From Phycisphaerales bacterium UBA3158 (GTDB taxonomy: Bacteria > Planctomycetota > Phycisphaerae > Phycisphaerales > SM1A02), in assembly GCA_002364555.1 (NCBI GenBank), contig DEYM01000084.1, positions 1-20,169 on the forward strand: 20,169 nucleotides of DNA, given 5' to 3'. The translations under genes were made by a program, and so were the position numbers. The notes beneath the pieces were generated by a model. That model saw only the letters and a program-made list of their open reading frames with translations. It did no database searches and was not told the DNA's origin. Numbering within the stretch: position 1 is the first letter of the stretch; each line of letters begins with the position of its first letter. Shown here in pieces: positions 7,543 to 16,428 of the stretch.

Positions 7543-9830
7543 TGGACTGGCTCTTCAAATTCGATTCCGTACCACAGGGTGATTCAATCTCCCTGGGGTG
7601 GATTCACCTGTGGCCGATCTGGCTGTGGACGATCACGATAATTCTCGTGGCGATCTTCTCGATCTGGTGCTATCGGAGAAACAGAGGGGACGGTCTCTGG
7701 CGTTTCATTCTCCCGATCAACAGATTCCTCATACTCATTCTGGTGGCTCTGATCATAAACGGGCCCGTCATCGAATCCATGACACAGAACAGGACACCGG
7801 ATCAGATCATCCTCATGATCGACAGAAGCGGTTCGATGGAGACCAGTGATGTCGAGGACCCCCGTTCGGGAAGACTGTCGAGACACGATCATGTCATGAC
7901 CATGCTCGATGGAATCGATCCCGAGCTGACCGAGATGTCGGATGACAGATCCATCAGATGGTTCGGATTCCACGGTCATGCCTATGAGAAATCGAATCAA
8001 GACAATCGGACGACACCTGAATTCAACGAGAAACCCGGTCGCAACACGAGAATCGGCTATTCGCTGGACCAGGCGCTTTCCACATCATCGGGAATACCCA
8101 CCAGTGCCGTGATTCTCTTCTCGGATGGAAGATCACATGGAAACACGGATCAGCAATTCACATCGAGGATACGTTCAAGGGGTGTGCCGATCATCGTCGT
8201 TCCCGTCGGATCCGGGTCCGCTTCCGGCGACATAGGGATAAACCAGGTCGTCTCACCCCAGATAGCGTTCACCGAAGACCGGGTGCCCGTTCAGGTCTCC
8301 ATCAATCGTCGTGGGTCCAGGGACAGTGGATTCGATCTGGTGCTCGTCGATCGGGAAGATGAACGCGAGTTGGATCGAATACATGTCGACGCAGGTGAGG
8401 AATCGACGATCGAACGGACGCTTCTCGGTATCCCGGATGAGAAGGGTTCCGTCACATGGAGAGTCGTCATAGAACCGGAGGGTGATGATCTGGTTGTCGA
8501 CAACAACTCCACCGACATCGACATCAATCTTCTACAGGAACCTCTTCGAGTGCTCTACGTGGAGGGTGTTCCCAGATGGGAATACAGATATCTCAAGAAC
8601 CTGCTGCTGAGAGAGGACTCCATCGAGAGCTCGATCATGCTTCTTTCCGCGGACAGGTCATTCGCCCAGGAGGGTGACAGGCCCATCTCACGACTTCCAG
8701 TCACCGCCGGGGAATTCGACGATTTCGATGTGGTGATAATCGGCGACGTCCCCGCGGGCGTCATGTCACCGGATCAACACCATCTTCTCCAGGAGTCCGT
8801 TGCATCGGGCGGCACCGGCGTGCTCTGGATCGGTGGTGAGGAATCGACTCCCCGTACCTGGGGTGAATCGAACTCGGCATCCCTGCTTCCGTTCACCCAG
8901 CCATTCGATCTACCGGCCATCGGATCCCCGATACAGATGAAGCCGACGGAGGAAGCCGAACGAATCGGTGTTCTTCGGCTTGATGATGGCGACACATCCA
9001 GTTGGCCTGCCGCATTGACCGACGAGAAGAACGACTGGTCGAAGATCCAATGGTCACAGTGGATTCCGAAGGAGAGACTCAAGCCGACCTCGAGCGTCCT
9101 CGCTGAAACGGTTCGCTTCAAGGACAACGATGAGAACATACCGATCGTCATCGATTCGAGATACGGTCTCGGTAGAAGCATCTACGTCGCGACCGACGAC
9201 ATCTGGAGGTGGCGATACGGAAGAGGTGAACGACTCGGAGAACAGTTCTGGATCCAGTTGATCCGGCTCCTGGGGAGATCCTCGTTGTCCGGAAACGAGT
9301 CGACCGCGGAATTCACACCATCGAGAAGGCAGGTACCGGCCGGGCAGGTTGTTCGACTGAAGCTGAGAATCATGGATGAATCGTTGATCTCCGTTCTCGA
9401 CGATTCGATGATCGTCTCCATAGACGATGTGAATGGAAGGCGGGTCTCGGAGACGGTCATTCAACGTGACAGATCGGATCCGGACACATGGAACGGAAGC
9501 TGGATAACGACCGAACCCGGGGAATTCGAGTTCCATGTCGTCTCCGACGGACTGGACATGCGAACAGACATAAGAGTCGAGGACTCGTCGATGGAATTCA
9601 GGAATCCAGAGGTGGACCACGAATCACTCGAGCAACTGGCCAGAATCACGAACGGTCATGTCGTTGAAACCGGAAACATCGATCGAATCTTCGATCTCAT
9701 ACCCGACAGATCGATCACCGAGATCGACACACAGCGGACGACACTCTGGGATGCACCCTTCATCTTCGTTCTGATGATGGGCCTGCTGCTTCTCGAATGG
9801 ATCGGTCGACGATTGCACAGGATGGCGTGA
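7539..9830 (+). CDS. VWA domain membrane protein with glutamine-amidotransferase-like domain
   Basis: This is a 763-residue membrane protein. Helices lie at about 24-44 and 60-78, and an intact MIDAS DRSGS (95-99) opens a VWA domain with a later VILFSDGRSHG strand. From about 331 a class I glutamine-amidotransferase-like (DUF1355-type) region begins with LRVLYVEGVPRWEYRYLKNLL, continues through VVIIGDVPAGVMS (about 397) and GGTGVLWIGGEES, and lacks an evident catalytic Cys. A beta-rich part follows, and a final helix at about 739-756 ends in IGRRLHRMA. This architecture recurs in planctomycetes next to BatA-like genes. The VWA and following domains should face the extracytoplasmic side. The ATG start overlaps the upstream stop by 4 nt. 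Confidence 0.85.
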   Translation: MMDWLFKFDSVPQGDSISLGWIHLWPIWLWTITIILVAIFSIWCYRRNRGDGLWRFILPINRFLILILVALIINGPVIESMTQNRTPDQIILMIDRSGSMETSDVEDPRSGRLSRHDHVMTMLDGIDPELTEMSDDRSIRWFGFHGHAYEKSNQDNRTTPEFNEKPGRNTRIGYSLDQALSTSSGIPTSAVILFSDGRSHGNTDQQFTSRIRSRGVPIIVVPVGSGSASGDIGINQVVSPQIAFTEDRVPVQVSINRRGSRDSGFDLVLVDREDERELDRIHVDAGEESTIERTLLGIPDEKGSVTWRVVIEPEGDDLVVDNNSTDIDINLLQEPLRVLYVEGVPRWEYRYLKNLLLREDSIESSIMLLSADRSFAQEGDRPISRLPVTAGEFDDFDVVIIGDVPAGVMSPDQHHLLQESVASGGTGVLWIGGEESTPRTWGESNSASLLPFTQPFDLPAIGSPIQMKPTEEAERIGVLRLDDGDTSSWPAALTDEKNDWSKIQWSQWIPKERLKPTSSVLAETVRFKDNDENIPIVIDSRYGLGRSIYVATDDIWRWRYGRGERLGEQFWIQLIRLLGRSSLSGNESTAEFTPSRRQVPAGQVVRLKLRIMDESLISVLDDSMIVSIDDVNGRRVSETVIQRDRSDPDTWNGSWITTEPGEFEFHVVSDGLDMRTDIRVEDSSMEFRNPEVDHESLEQLARITNGHVVETGNIDRIFDLIPDRSITEIDTQRTTLWDAPFIFVLMMGLLLLEWIGRRLHRMA

Positions 9831-9882
9831 TTACGGAACCAGATGAACGATTAATGCCATTTCATCCGGTTTGCGATTGGAT

Positions 9883-9902
9883 TCACCATCGAATGATGGT
9901 GA
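9883..9902 (+). promoter_or_regulatory. Hairpin just upstream of the giant gene's ribosome binding site
   Basis: TCACCATC (9883-9890) pairs perfectly with GATGGTGA (9895-9902) around a GAAT loop. It lies in the only sizeable gap inside the operon (9831-9915). An AAGGA ribosome site at 9908-9912 and the ATG at 9916 follow immediately. There is no U run after the stem, so an intrinsic terminator is unlikely. An RNA-level control or processing site is possible. Confidence 0.4.
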
Positions 9903-9915
9903 GAATGAAGGATAG

Positions 9916-12900
9916 ATGAAGGAAGTAGTCAGACAACTCGACAACACGATCACGAGGGCCCGACGGCTCCTGGTGGCACGTCGTGTAACAACGACGCTGG
10001 CGCTCCTGCTGCTGTCCATACTTCTCCTCGTGCTCATCGACTGGTTCATGAGACTGGGGTTCGAGATTCGTCTGATCACATTCATCGGTCTATGCACCGG
10101 AACCCTCCTGCTGGTGGTTCTCTGGATCACGCCTTCAACGAGATTCAGACCGACAAGACGTACGATTGCGCTCAGGCTCGAGGAACATGTTCCGGAACTT
10201 CGAGGTCGTCTGGCTTCGGGTGTTGAATTCGAAACGAGCGGAGTCGCCGACACGAATCAACTGGCGGCCGCCTCGATGGCCGAGACCGGTCTGAGAATGC
10301 GAACGGTATCAACAGGTTCGATGATCGATGTCAGACCCACCATCAGATCCTCATCGACCTGCCTGGCGATCGTGCTTCTGGTTGGATTCATCTTCATCAT
10401 CCAACCCTCCACCGCCAACATCGGTGCACAAAGGATCCTGACTCCCTGGACCGACACCCTGTGGCCACCGAGAACCGCCGTCATCTCCCGTATGGATTCG
10501 ATCATTCCACCCCATGGTGTCCACGGAAAGAGCATCCCCCTCGTCCTGAGGGCTGAAAACCTCACACCCGGCGATGAGGAGGGAACAATCGAAGCCTCCT
10601 ATCGATTCTCCGAGGATGGAATCGTCTCCGATTGGAGGACGGTTGTCCTGACCCATCAGAAGGATGGAATACACGAGCGGGTCATATCCGTCGATGGTGA
10701 TCTTCTGGAACTGGTATTCCGGACATCGGATGCCCGGACCACGATTGATCGATTCGACATCCTCGAGGTTCCCCGCATCGAATCGATCAGTCTGGACATC
10801 ACCCCACCTCCCCATGCCAGATCATGGATCGATGACCGTGTCGTTCAGCCGGTTAATCGATCGTCCGGAATCGAAGTGGTCAAGAATCCCGTCATGCAGG
10901 GTTCACAACTCGCTCTCAACATCGAATTGAACCGGTCGATGGAGATACCATCCGACCCCGATCTGAAGCACACATGGCTCAACAGGACACTGGGCCTGAA
11001 CCACAACGCATCGTATTTCAAGCTGGATACCGATGAAACCGATCCTGGTTCATTGAGCATCCGCTGGAAAGCGGATCAGACCGAACGGATGCTGATAACA
11101 CTGATCGATGAATACGGACTGCAGAGTGATGTCCCCGTATCGGCACACATCGTCGTCGTGCCCGATCCCACACCCGATGTCGTCCTCCTCAGACCCGAAC
11201 GTGATCTGGATGTCCTCCCGACGGCGACCATCCCGTTGAACGTCAAGGCCGTGGACAACCTTCCCCTGCGATCGATGGGCATCGAGATAGCTCGAGAATC
11301 GAATCAGATCGTGAAGTCCGACATCCGCGAGAACGATATAGAGGACGGTCGCTTCGAAACCGAATTCAATCTCTCCGAATCGGGAATCGTCGAAGGCGAT
11401 GTCCTGCGAATCGACGGCATGGCGGTCGACCAGTGGACCGATGAAACCGGTGCAACACGCGAGACGAGATCTCGATCCCGGATCATCCGTGTCGTCACCG
11501 AACCCGAATTCCTCTCCCAGATGAGGAATGAGATGTCGCTCATCGAGCAACGTTCAATCGATCTCGAGAAAAGACAGTCGGATATCCGACAGTCATTCCG
11601 GGAACTCGTCGAATCCATGCAGTCCAACGGCACATCCTTCGAGGACATCGGATCGGATCAGGCTTCCGAGGGCGACTTGAACTCGATTCGATCACTCGAG
11701 AAGCAGCAATCGGACATGACACGTCTCATGAACGATCAGATCGAATCCACACGTTCGATCCAGGAGTGGTTGGAATCGAACGGTCTAGCGGACGAGACGA
11801 TGGAGACCGTCCTGGATCAGGTATCGGAATCGCTTCAGGATGGTGTCGAATCATCAGCCCAGGCACTTCAATCGATGGAGAATCTGAGATCAGACGAACC
11901 ATCGAACGACGGAGGTCCTGATGATCAGGAATCACAGACCACGTCCGATGTCCTGGAAACCCAATCGGATGTCCAGGAGGCTTTGCAGGATGTCGTGCGA
12001 GCACTCTCTGAAGACCAGGATTCATGGTTGATAACACGCCAGCTGGACAGAATCAGATCCGATCAGCAGATCCTGCAGTCCGAGACGAGACGTCTCTCGA
12101 GGGAATTGAACGGACGGGAAATAGGCGAGTCCGATCAGCAACTGCAATCATCCATCCAGGATGCCGCCAGAAGACAACAATCGCTTCTGTCCGATCTCAC
12201 TGAACTTGCGGAGGAGCTCGAGGATCAGGCCCAGAACATCGCTTCCGTGGATCCAGCGGCTTCCGAGACGCTGAAGGACGTCATGGAGGAAGCCAGGGAA
12301 TCGGATATCGAGTCGGCCATGGCCGAGGCATCCAGTCAGATACAGGATGGTCGAATGCAGATGGCCGACGCCTCACAGGAACAGGCTCTTGAAGCGCTCG
12401 ATCGAATGAAGGAATCGATGACTCCGGATGCAAGGGATCGGATATCGGATCTTCTCAGAAGACTCTCCGATCTCGAGGATTCGATCCAGAGGCTCGTCGA
12501 TGTCCAGACCTATGAACTCGAGATGCTGGAACAATCCGAGGCCGACTCGAACTTCGATTCCAGGGATGTCGCCATGATCGATCTACGAAACAAGACGATC
12601 TCGACCACATCCGGAATCGGCCAGGGAACCCAGGAGGAGAAGTCGATAGCCAGAAGGCTTGTGAAGGCATCGGATGCCCAGGCGAACGCCATCGGACTTC
12701 TCCGTTCCACTCCGATCGATTCCAGTGGCGTCCGACTTCAGGAGGAGACGTCCCTGCAGCAACTCGTCGAGGCGATGCAGGATGTCGATGACCTCCAGAC
12801 CAGGAGCGAGGAGGAGATGGTCGAGGCGGAGCGTGTCGAACTGGCCCAGCTGTATCGAGAGATGTCGGAATCACAACTGGATATCAGAGCAAGATCGGTT

Positions 12901-14136
12901 GATCTGCTGGATTCGGATCGAAGTGCTCGACGCATACGACATGAATCACGAAGACTCGGACTGGAGCAGAGGACACTCACCGAACGATCGCAGGAGGTGA
13001 GGTCGAACAACCCGGAGATCGATGAAAGACCCATCTTCATTCTCATGCATGAACGGATCACAAGGATATCCAACGAGGTATCCGAGGATCTCACCGGTGC
13101 CGATGTGGATGATTCCACGCTTTCCGATCAGGCCAGGTTGGCTCGCGACTATCTGGCTATGGCAGATTCACTCGAGAACGAAACCACCGAAGAGGATGAA
13201 TTCGAGAGACGGACATCATCCACCCAGAGTGAACAACAAGGGGAATCCTCCCAGGATTCCGGACAGGATCAGATCCTGCCACCCATCGCGGAACTCAGGC
13301 TTCTCCGATCCCTGCAGCTCGAACTGATGGAGTCGACACGTCTGATGGACGGCAATGCGACCATCGACATCGAACAGAGAGAGGGTGAGTTCAGAAGACT
13401 CTCCGAGCTCCAGTCCGAACTGGCTGATCTCGGTCAGGAGATGTTCGATCGGCACACGAACGAATCCGTTCCCAACGATCTCTCGAGCGAGCTACCAACA
13501 CCTCCATCCGCGTGGTTCGAAGAGAATCCGGAGACAACCGAATCGCGAACAGATTCATCAAGGGACTCCAGTGATCTCAGATCACTTGATGATCTCCTTG
13601 GTCTTGATGTCCAGACGAGTTCGGTCGATCCGACACCCCTTCCCGCCAACCACGATCCACTCGAGGCAATCATCGATGAGATGCAGCGAGCCTCGATACT
13701 CATCGGACAGGATCTGAATCCAGGTCCACCCACACAGAGGCTCCAACAGGACATCATCAGACGAATCGACAGCTTGATAGATCAGGCACAGCAACAACAA
13801 TCCAGTCAACAATCGAGTCGATCCTCAAGCCAGCAGTCGCAGAGTGAGGAGGAGTCGGATGAGCAGCAGCAGATGAACCAGCAGCAGTCGAAGGGGCAAA
13901 GCCAGCCTGTTCCACAACCCGATTCGGTTTCAGGCGACTCCGATCCGGGTTCCATGGATTCGATGGATCCAAGACTCGGCGGTGCACTCGATGAAACCGA
14001 CAGGGAATGGGGAACACTCCCCGCCAGAATCCGGGAGCTGCTCCAGCAGGGTCGCCAGGACACCTATTCGAATGTCTATGAGAAACTGACCGGCGAGTAT
14101 TATCGAAGGATCGCCGAACAGGAAGGTGGTTCCTAG
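9916..14136 (+). CDS. Giant DUF4175-like membrane-anchored coiled-coil protein
   Basis: This 1406-residue protein has helices at about 25-42, 52-71 and 144-165. A conserved RLEEHVPELRGRLASGVEF segment (87-105) sits before the third helix. The region after the third helix is beta-rich. From about residue 530 to 1250 it is almost entirely charged, Gln-rich helix with heptad character, predicted to form long coiled coils. A Gln/Ser-rich low-complexity tract follows (about 1288-1332), and the C-terminus WGTLPARIRELLQQGRQ...YYRRIAEQE matches the end of planctomycete DUF4175-type proteins. The ATG at 9916 has AAGGA at 9908-9912. It follows the VWA gene by 85 bp, and the next ATG lies 4 nt past its stop. 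It could act as an extracytoplasmic scaffold for the MoxR/VWA system; that is inference. No enzyme motif was seen. Confidence 0.8.
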   Translation: MKEVVRQLDNTITRARRLLVARRVTTTLALLLLSILLLVLIDWFMRLGFEIRLITFIGLCTGTLLLVVLWITPSTRFRPTRRTIALRLEEHVPELRGRLASGVEFETSGVADTNQLAAASMAETGLRMRTVSTGSMIDVRPTIRSSSTCLAIVLLVGFIFIIQPSTANIGAQRILTPWTDTLWPPRTAVISRMDSIIPPHGVHGKSIPLVLRAENLTPGDEEGTIEASYRFSEDGIVSDWRTVVLTHQKDGIHERVISVDGDLLELVFRTSDARTTIDRFDILEVPRIESISLDITPPPHARSWIDDRVVQPVNRSSGIEVVKNPVMQGSQLALNIELNRSMEIPSDPDLKHTWLNRTLGLNHNASYFKLDTDETDPGSLSIRWKADQTERMLITLIDEYGLQSDVPVSAHIVVVPDPTPDVVLLRPERDLDVLPTATIPLNVKAVDNLPLRSMGIEIARESNQIVKSDIRENDIEDGRFETEFNLSESGIVEGDVLRIDGMAVDQWTDETGATRETRSRSRIIRVVTEPEFLSQMRNEMSLIEQRSIDLEKRQSDIRQSFRELVESMQSNGTSFEDIGSDQASEGDLNSIRSLEKQQSDMTRLMNDQIESTRSIQEWLESNGLADETMETVLDQVSESLQDGVESSAQALQSMENLRSDEPSNDGGPDDQESQTTSDVLETQSDVQEALQDVVRALSEDQDSWLITRQLDRIRSDQQILQSETRRLSRELNGREIGESDQQLQSSIQDAARRQQSLLSDLTELAEELEDQAQNIASVDPAASETLKDVMEEARESDIESAMAEASSQIQDGRMQMADASQEQALEALDRMKESMTPDARDRISDLLRRLSDLEDSIQRLVDVQTYELEMLEQSEADSNFDSRDVAMIDLRNKTISTTSGIGQGTQEEKSIARRLVKASDAQANAIGLLRSTPIDSSGVRLQEETSLQQLVEAMQDVDDLQTRSEEEMVEAERVELAQLYREMSESQLDIRARSVDLLDSDRSARRIRHESRRLGLEQRTLTERSQEVRSNNPEIDERPIFILMHERITRISNEVSEDLTGADVDDSTLSDQARLARDYLAMADSLENETTEEDEFERRTSSTQSEQQGESSQDSGQDQILPPIAELRLLRSLQLELMESTRLMDGNATIDIEQREGEFRRLSELQSELADLGQEMFDRHTNESVPNDLSSELPTPPSAWFEENPETTESRTDSSRDSSDLRSLDDLLGLDVQTSSVDPTPLPANHDPLEAIIDEMQRASILIGQDLNPGPPTQRLQQDIIRRIDSLIDQAQQQQSSQQSSRSSSQQSQSEEESDEQQQMNQQQSKGQSQPVPQPDSVSGDSDPGSMDSMDPRLGGALDETDREWGTLPARIRELLQQGRQDTYSNVYEKLTGEYYRRIAEQEGGS

Positions 14137-14140
14137 AGAT

Positions 14141-15250
14141 ATGCGTCGTTTCATGATGATGTGTCTGATTCCATACCTCCTCTGCATGGTCGTTCATGCC
14201 CAGGAGATCTCCGATGAACAATCATCGGTCAAGGTCGTTTCCGAGCAGGATGTCCCAGACTATCTTGCCCCACAGAACCAACATCCAGAAGGGGCGGAGA
14301 ACGCCCCCGCTGAAAACGAACTTGACGACCTTCTTCTCTACAGGACAAAGCAGGGTCTCGAATACCTCGCCAATCAACAGGCTGAAAACGGCTCGTTCGG
14401 GAAAGGTCGCTTCTCAAACCATGTCGCCATCACCGCCATCGCTGGTCTTGCATTCATGGCCGACGGTCATGTACCCGGCAGGGGTCGGTATGGCGATCGG
14501 GTTCAGCGTGCCGTCGAATTCATCCTGGACAGTTCACAGGAATCGGGATTGATCGCCGCGGATACCGTTCACGGTCCCATGTATGGGCATGGTTTCGCCA
14601 CCTTGTTCCTGGGAGAGATCTACGGCATGTCGGAAACGGACGACAAGGTCCGTGAGGTTCTTGAAAAAGCGGTCGATCTGATCGTGAGAACCCAGAACAG
14701 ACAGGGTGGATGGAGATATCAACCTGTTCCCGTCGATGCCGACGTCTCGGTCACGATCTGCGAGGTCATGGCCTTGCGAAGTGCGCGCAATGCGGGCATA
14801 AAGGTTCCCCGATCAACGATCGATCGAGCGGTTCGATACGTGCGCCAGTGCCAGAATCAGGACGGTGGTTTCCGATACATGATCCGAATGGGAACATCGG
14901 CATGGCCAAGAACAGCCGCCGGAGTGGCCGCTCTCTTCTACGCCGGTATCTACGACGATGATTCCATCAACCAGGGACTCGGCTATCTCATTCGGACAGC
15001 CATGCCCGGTCGCAATCGCATTCAACAATCCCACTACTACTACGGTCAGTACTACGCGACCCAGGCCATGTATCTGGCAGGTGGAAACTGGTGGAGATCC
15101 TGGTGGGGTGCCGTGCGCGAGGACCTCATGCAGAGACAATCCGGAAATGGCGGCTGGTTGGACAACCAGATCGGCGGCGCCTATTCGACGGGCATGGCGT
15201 TGATCATCCTCCAGATGCCCAAGAGGTATCTCCCGATCTTCCAACGATGA
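14141..15250 (+). CDS. Exported prenyltransferase/squalene-oxidase-repeat (alpha/alpha toroid) protein
   Basis: The start is placed at ATG 14141, 4 nt after the previous stop, because it gives a clean signal peptide MRRFMMMCLIPYLLCMVVHA with likely cleavage before QE; a GTG at 14126 would add five residues inside the upstream gene. The 369-residue protein has helical repeats of the squalene cyclase/prenyltransferase fold: LEYLANQQAENGSFG (73-87), IVRTQNRQGGWRYQP (181-195), VRQCQNQDGGFRYM (234-247) and LMQRQSGNGGWLDN (329-342). The DxDD motif of squalene-hopene cyclases is not seen; DVSVTICEVMAL occupies part of the cavity region. A binding rather than catalytic role is plausible. This repeat family is frequent in planctomycete MoxR operons. 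Its stop overlaps the next start as ATGA. Confidence 0.85.
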   Translation: MRRFMMMCLIPYLLCMVVHAQEISDEQSSVKVVSEQDVPDYLAPQNQHPEGAENAPAENELDDLLLYRTKQGLEYLANQQAENGSFGKGRFSNHVAITAIAGLAFMADGHVPGRGRYGDRVQRAVEFILDSSQESGLIAADTVHGPMYGHGFATLFLGEIYGMSETDDKVREVLEKAVDLIVRTQNRQGGWRYQPVPVDADVSVTICEVMALRSARNAGIKVPRSTIDRAVRYVRQCQNQDGGFRYMIRMGTSAWPRTAAGVAALFYAGIYDDDSINQGLGYLIRTAMPGRNRIQQSHYYYGQYYATQAMYLAGGNWWRSWWGAVREDLMQRQSGNGGWLDNQIGGAYSTGMALIILQMPKRYLPIFQR

Positions 15251-16428
15251 CGATATTCGCCACTCATATCCTGATTCTCCTTGCTGGTATCCAGGGTTTT
15301 CAGCCATCCATCACACAGGGCGATCTCCCCACATTCCAGGTTGTTCTCGAGAGGGAGTCGCCAAGGCAGGTGCATCTGGGAACGATCGGACCATCCGGTG
15401 CGGATTTCCTCGACACGAAAGAGGGTTGGTTCGACGTTCCATCAGGGGAATGTCTCGCCATCATCCGTGATGACTCCTGGAGACCACGTCCTTCCAGGAT
15501 GCGCGTGATCGCAACCGACGGACAGGTGTTTCCCGGTTCGTTCATCGGTGGAGATCAGGATTCCATAACCATCCGTCATCCGTGGATGGACGAGATGAGG
15601 ATTCCACTCGACGACATCAAGCGAGTCGAATTCAGACCGTCGCGTTCCATCATCACCAGTGATGATCAGGATCACGTTCTTCTGACGAATGGCGACGTCG
15701 TCACCGGCTTCATCGAATCGATCGAGGATCCGATCACCATCGAGGTCGCCCGGGACGACATGGAGACGTTCGAGATCCCACTTGAACGGATAGCCGAATT
15801 GAGACTTGCCGGGGAATCGGTTCCTCCGGAATGGCCGCGTGCATGGTTCGTCGACGGACTTCAAGTGAGCGTTCCGTCGATTCGGATCGATGAAACAGGT
15901 CAGGTGAAAATGGCACCCCATGAATTCATGACCGGCGGGTATGGACGACTTCCGGGTATCGATGAAACGGTGGCCATCGTCATGGATGGTGAACGCTTCA
16001 CCCCACTTCCTGCTGTCGATGTCGAAACCGTCTCGATCGATCCTGTTCGCAGGGTCAACCCGGATCCAGAGAGATTGGATGTGATGAGGGTGTTCGATCT
16101 ATCCGATCTTCGAATGTCGGGTCCGGTCCAGCACGAGTTCAGCGTCAAGCGGGGATTCAATCGTTTCCGGACTGTTCTGGAACGTCCACGGAACAGCGAC
16201 AACTGGTCATCACCCGATGTCGAGATCAAGGCGGATGATCAGATCGTCTGGAGTGGACGTGTCGACGGACGATTACCCCTCGACATCGAGTTGCCCGATA
16301 GCTGCACATCGCTTGTGGTGAGGATCGCCTGCGGGGAACACGGTCCCATCCATTGTGGAGTGGTCTTCAGGCATCCCGTCCTGTCGATCCAGTCATCCGT
16401 TGGAGATGCGAGCCAGCTTCTCGAGTGA
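15247..16428 (+). CDS. Exported beta-rich protein with NPCBM-like C-terminal domain
   Basis: The ATG at 15247 overlaps the upstream stop (ATGA) and gives a signal-like N-terminus (1-18, hydrophobic FATHILILLAGI). The 393 residues contain two similar beta units (about 88-128 and 144-187). Each reads DG/NGDV, then G, I, a loop, SITI/PITI, and IPLDDIKRVEF / IPLERIAELRL. The C-terminal part (about 280-380) resembles the NPCBM carbohydrate-binding fold: FSVKRGFNRFRTVLE, VEIKADDQIVWSGRVDGRLPLDIELPDSCTSLVVRIACGEHG, and a final FRHPVL strand. Family membership is a pattern judgement, not a search result. The last 36 nt overlap the trpD 3' end on the other strand. As the last gene of the block it may bind an envelope glycan, which is inference. 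Confidence 0.7.
   Translation: MTIFATHILILLAGIQGFQPSITQGDLPTFQVVLERESPRQVHLGTIGPSGADFLDTKEGWFDVPSGECLAIIRDDSWRPRPSRMRVIATDGQVFPGSFIGGDQDSITIRHPWMDEMRIPLDDIKRVEFRPSRSIITSDDQDHVLLTNGDVVTGFIESIEDPITIEVARDDMETFEIPLERIAELRLAGESVPPEWPRAWFVDGLQVSVPSIRIDETGQVKMAPHEFMTGGYGRLPGIDETVAIVMDGERFTPLPAVDVETVSIDPVRRVNPDPERLDVMRVFDLSDLRMSGPVQHEFSVKRGFNRFRTVLERPRNSDNWSSPDVEIKADDQIVWSGRVDGRLPLDIELPDSCTSLVVRIACGEHGPIHCGVVFRHPVLSIQSSVGDASQLLE

Noticed and set aside
15091..15246. Upstream in-frame extension of the NPCBM-like gene
   Set aside because: It lies inside the toroid-fold gene and removes the signal peptide; ATG 15247 overlaps the upstream stop as ATGA.
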